NCBI RefSeq assembly: GCF_017591425.1 | Contig: NW_024467119.1 | Coordinates: forward strand, 81,460,894 to 81,524,893 | Source: Ochotona curzoniae | Taxonomy: Eukaryota; Chordata; Mammalia; Lagomorpha; Ochotonidae | Reading direction: 5' to 3' | Length of the DNA: 64,000 nucleotides | In this document: positions 19,960 through 32,700 of the stretch, in pieces | Layout: every line of letters starts with the position of its first letter | Position numbering within the stretch: the first letter of the stretch is position 1 | Translations under genes and position numbers: made by a program | Notes under the pieces: model-generated | Database searches by the model: none | Told to the model about the DNA's origin: nothing | Seen by the model: only the letters and a program-made list of their open reading frames with translations

Positions 19960-22900
19960 TGTATGTGATCCATGGGGAACTGAGTGTGTGGGTGAATGGC
20001 AACTTTCGAATAGACCAGCACAGATCTTCCAGTGCCAAAACGACTCCACTTGGCTCATTCACTTCACATACCATCAGCTTGTGGAGCAGATCTAGAGGGA
20101 AACCCTCTTTGGTCACTTCTTGTGCAATGTCCATGGAGCCCAGGATGATGCAATCAAGCATGTTGAGCACCCACACAAAACAAGGATGCAGATCCTCAGT
20201 CCAGGCGCTAACAACTCCACATCCAGAGGCAAGTTCAGCGCTCAAGCCATTTTCAGCTACCATGCAACATGATGGCTCTGGCAGCACATATGCCTGAAAG
20301 TGTATGTGATCACTCTGTGGGTGAATGGCAACAATTGAATTGGCCAGCAGGGGTCTTCCAGTGCCAAAACGACTCCACTTGGCTCATTCACTTCACATAC
20401 CATCAGCTTGTGGAGCAGATCTAGAGGGAAACCTCTTTGGTCACTTCTTGTGCAATGTCCATGGAGCCCAGGATGATGCAATCAAGCATGTTGAGCACCC
20501 ACACAAAACAAGGATGCAGATCCTCAGTCCAGGCGCTAACAAATCCACATCCAGAGACAAGTTCAGCGCCCAAGCCATTTTCAGCTACCATGGAAAACGA
20601 CGGCTCTGGCAGCACATATGACTGAAAGTGTATGAGATTCCTCGGGAACTGAGTGTGTAGGTGAATGGCAACATTTCAAAGGGCCAGCACAGGTCTTCCA
20701 GTGCAAGAACGACTCCACTTGGCTCATTCACTTCACATACCATCAGCTTGTGGAGCAGATCTAGAGGTAAACCCTGTTTGGTCACTTCTTGTGCAATGTC
20801 CATGGAGCCCAGGATGATGCAATCAAGCATGTTGAGCACCCACACAAAACAAGGATGCAGATCCTCAGTCCAGGCGCTAACAACTAGACATGCAGAGACA
20901 AGATCAGCGCTCAAGCCATTTTCAGCTACCATGCAACATGATGGCTCTGGCAGCACATATGCCTGAAAGTGTATGTGATCCCTGGGGAACTGAGCCTGTG
21001 GGTGAATGGCAATATTCGAATTGGCCAGCAGGGGTCTTCCAGTGCCAAAACGACTCCACTTGGCTCATTCACTTCACATACCATCAGCTTGTGGAGCAGA
21101 TCTAGAGGGAAACCCTGTTTGGTCACTTCTTGTGCAATGTCCATGGAGCCCAGGATAATGCAATCAAGCATGTTGAGCACCCACACAAAACAAGGATGCA
21201 GATCCTCAGTCCAGGTGCTAACAACTAGACATGCAGAGACAAGTTCAGCGCCCAAGCCATTTTCAGCTACCATGGAAAAGGACGGCTCTGGCAGCTCATA
21301 TGACTGAAAGTGTATGAGATTCCTCGGGAACTGAGTGTGTAGGTGATGGCAACATTAGAAAGGGCCAGCACAGGTCTTCCAGTGCCAGAACGACTCCACT
21401 TGGCTCATTCACTTCACATACCATCAGCTTGTGGAGCAGATCTAGAGGGAAACCCTGTTTGGTCACTTCTTGTCCAATGTCCATGGAGCCCAGGATGATG
21501 CAATCAAGCATGTTGAGCACCCACACAAAACAAGGATGCAGATCCTCAGTCCAGGCACTAACAACTCCACATCCAGAGACAAGTTCAGCACCCAAGCCAT
21601 TTTCAGCTACCATGCAACATGATGGCTCTTGGCAGCACATATGCCTGAAAGTGTATGTGATCCCTGGGGAACTGAGCCTGTGGGTGAATGGCAATATTCG
21701 AATTGGCCAGCAGGGGTCTTCCAGTGCCAAAACGACTCCACTTGGCTCATTCACTTCACATACCATCAGCTTGTGGAGCAGATCTAGAGGGAAACCCTCT
21801 TTGGTCACTTCTTGTGCAATGTCCATGGAGCCCAGGATGATGCAATCAAGCATGTTGAGCACCCACACAAAACAAGGATGCAGATCCTCAGTCCAGGCGC
21901 TAACAAATCCACATCCAGAGACAAGTTCAGCGCTCAAGCCATTTTCAGCTACCAAGGAAAAGGACGGCTCTGGCAGCTCGTATGACTGAAAGTGTATGAG
22001 ATTCCTCGGGAACTGAGTGTGTAGGTGATGGCAACATTAGAAAGGGCCAGCACAGGTCTTCCAGTGCCAGAACGACTCCACTTGGCTCATTCACTTCACA
22101 TACCATCAGCTTGTGGAGCAGATTAGAGGTAAACCCTCTTTGGTCACTTCTTGTGCAATGTCCATGGAGCCCAGGATGATGCAATCAAGCATGTTGAGCA
22201 CCACACAAAACAAGGATGCTGATCCTCAGTCCAGGCGCTAACAACTATACATTGAAGGACAAGATCAGCGCCCAAGCCATTTTCAGCTACCATGCAACAT
22301 GATGGCTCTGGCAGCACATATGCCTGAAAGTGTATTTGATCCCTGGGGAACTGAGTGTGTGGGTGAATGGCAAATTTTGAAAGGGCCAGCAGTGGTCTAC
22401 CAGTGCCAAAACGACTCCACTTGGCTCATTCACTTCACATACCATCCGCTTGTGGAGCAGATGTATAGGGAAACCCTGTTTGGTCATTTCTTGTCCAATG
22501 TCCATGGAGCCCAGGATGATGCAATCAAGCATGTTGAGCACCCACACAAAACAAGGATGCAGATCCTCAGTCCAGGCGCTAACAACTCCACATGCAGAGA
22601 CAAGTTCAGCGCCCAAGCCATTTTCTGCTACCATGGAAAAGGACGGCTCTGGCAGCACATATGCCTGAAAGTGTATGTGATCCCTGGGGAACTGAGCCTG
22701 TGGGTGAATGGCAATATTCGAATTGGCCAGCAGGGGTCTTCCAGTGCCAAAAACGACTCCACTTGGCTTCATTCACTTCACATACCATCAGCTTGTCGAG
22801 CAGATCTAGAGGAAACCCTGTTTGGTCACTTCTTGTGCAATGTCCATGGAGCCCAGGATGATGCAATCAAGCATGTTGAGCACCCACACAAACAAGGATG

Positions 22901-24700
22901 CAGATCCTCAGTCCAGGCGCTAACAACTAGACATCCAGAGACAAGTTCAGCGCCCAAGCCATTTTCAGCTACCATGGAAAAGGACGGCTCTGGCAGCACA
23001 TATGCCTGAAAGTGTATGTGATCCATGGGGAACTGAGTGTGTGGGTGAATGGCAACTTTCGAGTTGACCAGCACAGATCTTCCAGTGCCAAAACGACTCC
23101 ACTTGGCTCATTCACTTCACATACCATCAGCTTCTTGTGCAGAACTAGAGGGAAACCCTCTTTGGTCACTTCTTGTCCAATGTCCATGGAGCCCAGGATG
23201 ATGCAATCAAGCATGTTGAGCACCCACACAAAACAAGGATGCAGATCCTCAGTCCAGGCGCTAACAACTCCACATCCAGAGGCAAGTTCAGCGCTCAAGC
23301 CATTTTCAGCTACCATGCAACATGATGGCTCTGGCAGCACATATGCCTGAAAGTGTATGTGATCCCTGGGGAACTGAGCCTGTGGGTGAATGGCAATATT
23401 CGAATTGGCCAGCAGGGGTCTTCCAGTGCCAAAACGACTCCACTTGGCTCATTCACTTCACATACCATCAGCTTGTGGAGCAGATCTAGAGGGAAACCTC
23501 TTTGGTCACTTCTTGTGCAATGTCCATGGAGCCCAGGATGATGCAATCAAGCATGTTGAGCACCCACACAAAACAAGGATGCAGATCCTCAGTCCAGGCG
23601 CTAACAAATCCACATCCAGAGACAAGTTCAGCGCTCAAGCCATTTTCAGCTACCATGGAAAGCGACGGCTCTGGCAGCTCATATGCCTGAAAGTGTATGA
23701 GATTCCTTGGGAACTGAGTGTGTAGGTGAATGGCAACATTAGAAAGGGCCAGCACAAGGTCTTCCAGTGCCAGAACGACTCCACTTGGCTCATTCACTCA
23801 CATACCATCAGCTTGTGGAGCAGATCTAGAGGGAAACCCTCTTGGTCACTTCTTGTGCAATGTCCATGGAGCCCAGGATGATGCAATCAAGCATGTTGAG
23901 CACCCACACAAAACAAGGATGCAGATCCTCAGTCCAGCGCTAACAACTAGACATGCAGAGACAAGTTCAGCAATCAAGCCATTTTCAGCTACCATGCAAC
24001 ATGATGGCTCTGGCAGCACATATGCCTGAAAGTGTATGTGATCCCTGGGGAACTGAGTTTGTTGGTGAATGGCAATATTCGAAATGGCCAGCAGGGGTCT
24101 TCCAGTGCCAAAACGACTCCACTTGGCTCATTCACTTCACATACCATCAGCTTGAGGAGCAGATCTAGAGGGAAACCAGCTTTGGACACTTCTTGTTCAA
24201 TGTCCATGGAGCCCAGGATGATGCAATCAAGCATGTTGAGCACCCACACAAAACAAGGATGCAGATCCTCGTCCAGGCGCTAACAACTAGACATGCAGAG
24301 ACAAGTTCAGCGCCCAAGCCATTTTCAGCTACCATGGAAAAGGACGGCTCTGGCAGCTCATATGACTGAAAGTGTATGAGATTCCTCGGGAACTGAGTGT
24401 GTAGGTGATGGCAACATTAGAAAGGGCCAGCACAGGTCTTCCAGTGCCAGAACGACTCCACTTGGCTCATTCACTTCACATACCATCAGCTTGTGGAGCA
24501 GATCTAGAGGGAAACCCGCTTTGGTCACTTCTTGTGCAATGTCCATGGAGCCCAGGATGATGCAATCAAGCATGTTGAGCACCCACACAAACAAGGATGC
24601 AGATCCTCAGTCCAGGCGCTAACAACTACACATGCAGAGACAAGTTCAGCGCCCAAGCCATTTTCAGCTACCATGCAACATGATGGCTCTGGCAGCACAT
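19960..24700. repeat. 9-unit-offset duplication inside the satellite
   Basis: Rare variants recur in the same order about 3.05-3.08 kb apart. GATCCATGGGG with AACTTTCGA and GACCAGCACAGATC occurs at 19967 and 23020. GGGAAACCTCTTTGG, a one-base deletion, occurs near 20427 and 23491. AACAAATCCACATCC occurs near 20541 and 23604. The GAGATTCCT/AAAGGGCC variant occurs at 20617 and 23692 and again at 21299 and 24361. This marks a copied block of at least five units. Confidence 0.75.
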
Positions 24701-27700
24701 ATGCCTGAAAGTGTATGTGATCCCTGGGGAACTGAGTCTGGTGGGTGAATGGCAATATTCGAATTGGCCAGCAGGGGTCTTCCAGTGCCAAAACGACTCC
24801 ACTTGGCTCATTCACTTCACATACCATCAGCTTGTGGAGCAGATGTAGAGGGAAACCCTGTTTGGTCACTTCTTGTGCAATGTCCATGGAGCCCAGGATG
24901 ATGCAAACAAGCATGTTGAGCACCCACACAAAACAAGGATGCAGATCCTCAGTCCAGGCGCTAACAACTAGACATGCAGAGACAAGTTCAGCACCCAAGC
25001 CATTTTCAGCTACCATGGCAAAAGGACGGCTCTGGCAGCACATATGCCTGAAAGTGTATGTGATCCATGGGGAACTGAGCCTGTTGGTGAATGGCAATAT
25101 TCGAATTGGCCAGCAGGGGACTTCCAGTGCCAAAACGACTCCACTTGGCTCATTCACTTCACATACCATCAGCTTGTGGAGCAGATCTAGAGGCAAACCC
25201 TGTTTGGTCACTTCTTGTCCAATGTCCATGGAGCCCAGGATGATGCAATCAAGCATGTTGAGCACCCACACAAAACAAGGATGCAGATCCCCAGTCCAGG
25301 CGCTAACAACTCCACATCCAGAGACAAGTTCAGCGCCCAAGCCATTTTCAGCTACCATGGAAAATGACGCTCTGGCAGCACATATGCCTGAAAGTGTATG
25401 TGATCCCTGGGGAACTGAGCCTGTGGGTGAATGGCAATATTCGAATTGGCCAGCAGGGGTCTTCCAGTGCCAAAACGACTCCACTTGGCTCATTCACTTC
25501 ACATACCATCATGTTGTGGAGCAGATCTAGAGGGAAACCCTCTTGGTCACTTCTTGTCCAATGTCCATGGAGCCCAGGATGATGCAATCAAGCATGTTGA
25601 GCACCCACACAAAACAAGGATGCAGATCCTCAGTCCAGGCGCTAACAACTAGACATGCAGAGACAAGTTCAGCGCCCAAGCCATTGTCAGCTACCATGGG
25701 AAAAGGACGGCTCTGGCAGCACATATGCCTGAAAGTGTATGTGATCCTGGGGAACTGAGTGTGTTGGTGAATGGCAATATTCGAATGGCCAGCAGGGGTC
25801 TTCCAGTGCCAAAACGACTCCACTTGGCTCATTCACTTCACATACCATCAGCTTGTCGAGCAGATCTAGAGGGAAACCCTGTTTGGTCACTTCTTGTCCT
25901 ATGTCCATGGAGCCCAGGATGATGCAATCAAGCATGTTGAGCACCCACACAAAACAAGGATGCAGATCCTCAGTCCAGGCGCTAACAACTCCACATCCAG
26001 AGGCAAGTTCAGCGCCCAAGCCATTTTCAGCTACCATGCAACATGATGGCTCTGGCAGCACATATGCCTGAAAGTGTATGTGTTCCCTGGGGAACTGAGC
26101 CTGTGGGTGAATGGCAATATTCGAATTGGCCAGCAGGGGTCTTCCAGTGCCAAAACGACTCCACTTGGCTCATTCACTTCACATATCATCAGCTTGTGGA
26201 GCAGATCTAGAGGGAAACCCTGTTTGGTCACTTCTTGTCCAATGTCCATGGAGCCCAGGATGATGCAATCAAGCATGTTGAGCACCCACACAAAACAAGG
26301 ATGCAGATCCTCAGTCCAGGCGCTAACAACTCCACATCCAGAGGCAAGTTCAGCGCTCAAGCCATTTTCAGCTACCATGCAACATGATGGCTCTGGCAGC
26401 ACATATGCCTGAAAGTGTATGTGATCCCTGGTTAACTGAGTGTGGGTGAATGGCAACAATTGAATTGGCCAGCAGGGGTCTTCCAGTGCCAAAACGACTC
26501 CACTTGGCTCATTCACTTCACATACCATCAGCTTGTGGAGCAGATCTAGAGGGAAACCCTCTTTGGTCACTTCTTGTGCAATGTCCATGGAGCCCAGGAT
26601 GATGCAATCAAGCATGTTGAGCACCCACACAAAACAAGGATGCAGATCCTCAGTCCAGGCGCTAACAACTAGACATCCAGAGACAAGTTCAGCGCCCAAG
26701 CCATTTTCAGCTACCATGCAACATGATGGCTCTGGCAGCACATATGCCTGAAAGTGTATGTGATCCCTGGGGAACTGAGTGTGGGTAAATGGCAATATTC
26801 GAATTGGCCAGCAGGGGTCTTCCAGTGCCAAAACGACTCCACTTGGCTCATTCACTTCACATACCATCAGCTTGTGGAGCAGATCTAGAGGGAAACCCTG
26901 TTTGGTCACTTCTTGTCCAATGTCCATGGAGCCCAGGATGATGCAATCAAGCATGTTGAGCACCCACACAAAACAAGGATGCAGATCCTCAGTCCAGGCG
27001 CTAACAACTCCACATCCAGAGACAAGTTCAGCGCCCAAGCCATTTTCAGCTACCATGCAACATGATGGCTCTGGCAGCACATATGCCTGAAAGTGTATGT
27101 GATGCCTGGGGAACTGAGTGTGTTGGTGAATGGCAATATTCGAATTGGCCAGCAGGGGTCTTCCAGTGCCAAAACGACTCCACTTGGCTCATTCACTTCA
27201 CATACCATCAGCTTGTGGAGCAGATCTAGAGGGAAACCCTGTTTGGTCACTTCTTGTCCAATGTCCATGGAGCCCAGGATGATGCAATCAAGCATGTTGA
27301 GCACCCACACAAAACAAGGATGCAGATCCTCAGTCCAGGCGCTAACAACTCCACATCCAGAGGCAAGTTCAGCGTCCAAGCCATTTTCAGCTACCATGCA
27401 ACATGATGGCTCTGGCAGCACATATGCCTGAAAGTGTATGTGATCCCTGGGGAACTGAGTGTGTGGGTGAATGGCAATATTCGATTTGGCCAGCAGGGTT
27501 CTTCCAGTGCCAAAACGACTCCACTTGGCTCATTCACTTCACATACCATCAGCTTGTGGAGCAGATCTAGAGGGAAACCCTGTTTGGTCACTTGTTGTGC
27601 AATGTCCATGGAGCCCAGGATGATGCAATCAAGCATGTTGAGCACCCACACAAAACAAGGATGCAGATCCTCAGTCCAGGCGCTAACAACTAGACATGCA

Positions 27701-29700
27701 GAGACAAGTTCAGCGCCCAAGCCATTTTCAGCTACCATGCAACATGACGGCTCTGGCAGCACATATGCCTGAAAGTGTATGTGATGCCTGGGGAACTGAG
27801 TGTGTGGGTGAATGGCAATATTCGAATTGGCCAGCAGGGGTCTTCCAGGGAAAAAAACGACTCCACTTGGCTCATTCACTTCACATACCATCAGCTTGTG
27901 GAGCAGATCTAGAGGGAAACCCTGTTTGTTACTTCTTTTGCAATGTCCATGGAGCCCAGGATGATGCAATCAAGCATGTTGAGCACCCACACAAAACAAG
28001 GATGCAGATCCTCAGTCCAGGCGCTAACAACTCCACATCCAGAGACAAGTTCAGCGCCCAAGCCATTTTCAGCTACCATGAAAAGGACGGCTCTGGCAGC
28101 TCATATGCCTGAAAGTGTATGAGATTCCTCGGGAACTGAGTGTGTAGGTGATGGCAACATTAGAAAGGGCCAGCACAGGTCTTCCAGTGCCAGAACGACT
28201 CCACTTGGCTCATTCACTTCACATACCATCAGCTTGTGGAGCAGATCTAGAGGGAAACCCTCTTTGGTCACTTCTTGTGCAATGTCCATGGAGCCCAGGA
28301 TGATGCAATCAAGCATGTTGAGCACCCACACAAAACAAGGATGCAGATCCTCAGTCCAGGCGCTAACAACTCGACATGCAGAGACAAGTTCAGCGCCCAA
28401 GCCATTTTCAGCTACCATGCAACATGATGGCTCTGGCAGCACATATGCCTGAAAGTGTATGTGATCCCTGGGGAACTGAGCTTGTGGGTGAATGGCAATA
28501 TTCGAATTGGCCAGCAGGGGTCTTCCAGTGCCAAAACGACTCCACTTGGCTCATTCACTTCACATACCATCAGCTTGTGGAGCAGATGTAGAGGGAAACC
28601 CTGTTTGGTCACTTCTTGTGCAATGTCCATGGAGCCCAGGATGATGCAAATCAAGCATGTGAGCACCCACACAAAACAAGGATGCAGATCCTCAGTCCAG
28701 GCGCTAACAACTAGACATGCAGAGACAAGTTCAGCACCCAAGCCATTTTCAGCTACCATGGAAAAGGACGGCTCTGGCAGCACATATGCCTGAAAGTGTA
28801 TGTGATCCATGGGGAACTGAGCCTGTTGGTGAATGGCAATATTCGAATTGGCCAGCAGGGGACTTCCAGTGCCAAAACGACTCCACTTGGCTCATTCACT
28901 TCACATACCATCAGCTTGTGGAGCAGATCTAGAGGGAAACCCTGTTTGGTCACTTCTTGTGCAATGTCCATGGAGCCCAGGATGATGCAATCAAGCATGT
29001 TGAGCACCCACACAAAACAAGGATGCAGATCCCCAGTCCAGGCGCTAACAACTCCACATCCAGAGACAAGTTCAGCGCCCAAGCCATTTTCTGCTACCAT
29101 GGAAAAGGACGGCTCTGGCAGCACATATGCCTGAAAGTGTATGTGGTCCTGGGGAACTGAGTGTGTGGGTGAATGGCAATATTCGAATTGGCCAGCAGGG
29201 GTCTTCCAGTGCCAAAACGACTCCACTTGGCTCATTCACTTCACATACCATCATGTTGTGGAGCAGATCTAGAGGGAAACCCTCTTTTGTCACTTCTTGT
29301 CCAATGTCCATGGAGCCCAGGATGATGCAATCAAGCATGTTGAGCACCCACACAAAACAAGGATGCAGATCCTCAGTCCAGGCGCTACCAACTAGACATG
29401 CAGAGACAAGTTCAGCGCCCAAGCCATTTTCAGCTACCATGGAAAGCAACGGCTCTGGCAGCACATATGCCTGAAAGTGTATGTGATCCCTGGGGAACTG
29501 AGTGTGTTTGGGTGAATGGCAATATTCGAATTGGCCAGCAGGGGTCTTCCAGTGCCAAAACGACTCCACTTGGCTCATTCACTTCACATACCATCAGCTT
29601 GTCGAGCAGATCTAGAGGGAAACCCTGTTTGGTCACTTCTTGTCCAATGTCCATGGAGCCCAGGATAATGCAATCAAGGCATGTTGAGCACCCACACAAA
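24340..29700. repeat. 11-unit-offset duplication inside the satellite
   Basis: A block at about 24.34-25.9 kb recurs at about 28.08-29.7 kb. Offsets are exactly 3742 bases for four rare markers: the GAGATTCCTCGGG variant (24361/28103), GATCCATGGGGAACTGAGCC (25062/28804), CCCCAGTCCAGG (about 25289/29031) and CATCATGTTGTGG (25511/29253). The offset is 3746 for a GTCGAG variant (25855/29601). The copy spans about five units. Confidence 0.8.
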
Positions 29701-32700
29701 ACAAGGATGCAGATCCTCAGTCCAGGCGCTAACAACTCCACATCCAGAGGCAAGTTCAGCGCTCAAGCCATTTTCAGCTACCATGCAACATGATGGCTCT
29801 GGCAGCACATATGCTGAAAGTGTATGTGATCCCTGGGGAACTGAGTGTGGGTGAATGGCAATACTTGAATTGGCCAGCAGGGGTCTTCCAGTGCCAAAAC
29901 GACTCCACTTGGCTCATTCACTTCACATACCATCTGCTTGTGGAGCAAATCTAGAGGGAAACCCTCTTTGGTCACTTCTTGTCCAATGTCCATGGAGCCC
30001 AGGATGATGCAATCAAGCATGTTGAGCACCACACAAAACAAGGATGCAGATCCTCAGTTCAGGCGCTAACAAACTAGACATGGCAGAGACAAGTTCAGCG
30101 CCCAAGCCATTTTCAGCTACCATGCAACATGATGGCTCTGGCAGCACATATGCCTGAAGTGTATGTGATCCCTGGGGAACTGGGTGTGTGGGTGAATGGC
30201 AATATTCGAATTGGCCAGCAGGGGTCTTCCAGTGCCAAAACGACTCCACTTGGCTCATTCACTTCACATACCATCAGCTTGTGGAGCAGATCTAGAGGGA
30301 AACCCTGTTTGGTCACTTCTTGTGCAATGTCCATGGAGCCCAGGATGATGCAATCAAGCATGTTGAGCACCCACACAAAACAAGGATGCAGATCCTCAGT
30401 CCAGGCGTTAACAATTACACATTGAGGCAGAATTTCAGCGCCCAAGCCATTTTCAGCTACCATGCAACATGATGGCTCTGGCAGCACATATGCCTGAAAG
30501 TGTATGTGATCCCTGGGGAACTGAGTGTGTTGGTGAATGGCAATATTCGAATTGGCCAGCAGGGGTCTTCCGGTGCCAAAACGATTCCACTTGGCTCATT
30601 CACTTCACATACCATCAGCTTGTGAAGCAGATCTAGAGGGAAACCCTGTTTGGTCACTTCCTGTCCAATGTCCATGGAGCCCAGGATGATGCAATCAAGC
30701 ATGTTGAGCACCCACACAAAACAAGGATGCAGATCCTCAGTCCAGGCGCTAACAGCTCCACATCCAGAGACAAGTTCAGCGCTCAAGCCATTTTCAGCTA
30801 CCATGGAAAAGGGCGGATCTAGCAGCACATATGCCTGAAAGTGTATGTGATCCCTGGGGAACTGAGTGTGTGGGTGAATGGCAATATTCGATTGGCCAGC
30901 AGGGTTCTTCCAGTGCCAAAACGACTCCACTTGGCTCATTCACTTCACATACCATCAGCTTGTGGAGCAGATCTAGAGGGAAACCCTGTTTGGTCACTTG
31001 TTGTGCAATGTCCATGGAGCCCAGGATGATGCAATCAAGCCTGTTGAGCACCCACACAAAACAAGGATGCAGATCCTCAGTCCAGGCGCTAACAACTAGA
31101 CATGCAGAGACAAGTTCAGCGCCCAAGCCATTTTCAGCTGCCATGGAAAAGGACGGCTCTGGCAGCACATATGCCTGAAAGTGTATGTGATCCCTGGGGA
31201 ACTGAGCCTGTGGGTGAATGGCAATATTCGAATTGGCCAGCAGGGGTCTTCCAGTGCCAAAACGACTCCACTTGGCTCATTCACTTCACATACCATCAGC
31301 TTGTCGAGCAGATCTAGAGGGAAACCCTGTTTGGTCACTTGTTGTGCAATGTCCATGGAGCCCAGGATGATGCAATCAAGCATGTTGAGCACCCACACAA
31401 AACAAGGATGCAGATCCTCAAGTCCAGGCGCTAACAACTAGACATGCAGAGACAAGTTCAGCGCCCAAGCCATTTTCAGCTACCATGGAAAACGACGGCT
31501 CTGGCAGCACATATGCCTGAAAGTGTATGTGATCCCTGGAAACTGTGTTGGGGAATGGCAATATTCGAATTGGCCAGCAGGGGTCTTCCAGTGCCAAAAC
31601 GACTCCACTTGGCTCATTCACTTCACATACCATCAGCTTGTCGAGCAGATCTAGAGGGAACCCTGTTTGGTCACTTCTTGTGCAATGTCCATGGAGCCCA
31701 GGATGATGCAATCAAGCATGTTGAGCACCCACACAAAACAAGGATGCAGATCCTCAGTCCAGGCGCTAACAACTCCACATCCAGAGACAAGGTCAGCGCC
31801 CAAGCCATTTTCAGCTACCATGGAAAAGGACGGCTCTGGCAGCACATATGCCTGAAAGTGTATGTGATCCCTGGGGAACTGAGTGTGTGGGTGAATGGCA
31901 ATATTCGAATTGGCCAGAAGGGAACTTCCAGTGCCCAAAACGACTCCACTTGGCTCATTCACTTCACATACCATCAGCTTGTGGAGCAGATCTAGAGGGA
32001 AACCCTGTTTGGTCACTTCCTGTCCAATGTCCATGGAGCCCAGGATGATGCAATCAAGCATGTTGAGCACCCACACAAAACAAGGATGCAGATCCTCAGT
32101 CCAGGCGCTAACAGCTCCACATCCAGAGGCAAGTTCAGCGCTCAAGCCATTTTCAGCTACCATGGAAAAGGACGGCTCTGGCAGCACATATGCCTGAAAG
32201 TGTATGTGATCCCTGGGGAACTGAGTGTGTGGGTGAATGGCAATATTCGAATTGGCCAGCCGGGGTCTTCCAGTGCCAAAACGACTCCACTTGGCTCATT
32301 CACTTCACATACCATCAGGTTGTGGAGCAGATGTAGAGGGAAACCCTGTTTGGTCAGTTCTTGTCCAATGTCCATGGAGCCCAGGATGATGCAATCAAGC
32401 CTGTTGAGCACCCACACAAAACAAGGATGCAGATCCTCAGTCCAGGCGCTAACAACTCCACATCCAGAGGCAAGTTCAGCGCTCAAGCCATTTTCAGCTA
32501 CCATGCAACATGATGGCTCTGGCAGCACATATGCCTGAAAGTGTATGTGATCCCTGGGAACTGAGTGTGTGGGTGAATGGCAATATTCGATTTGGCCAGC
32601 AGGGGTCTTCCAGTGCCAAAACGACTCCACTTGGCTCATTCACTTCACATACCATCAGCTTGTGGAGCAGATCTAGAGGGAAACCCTGTTTGGTCACTTG

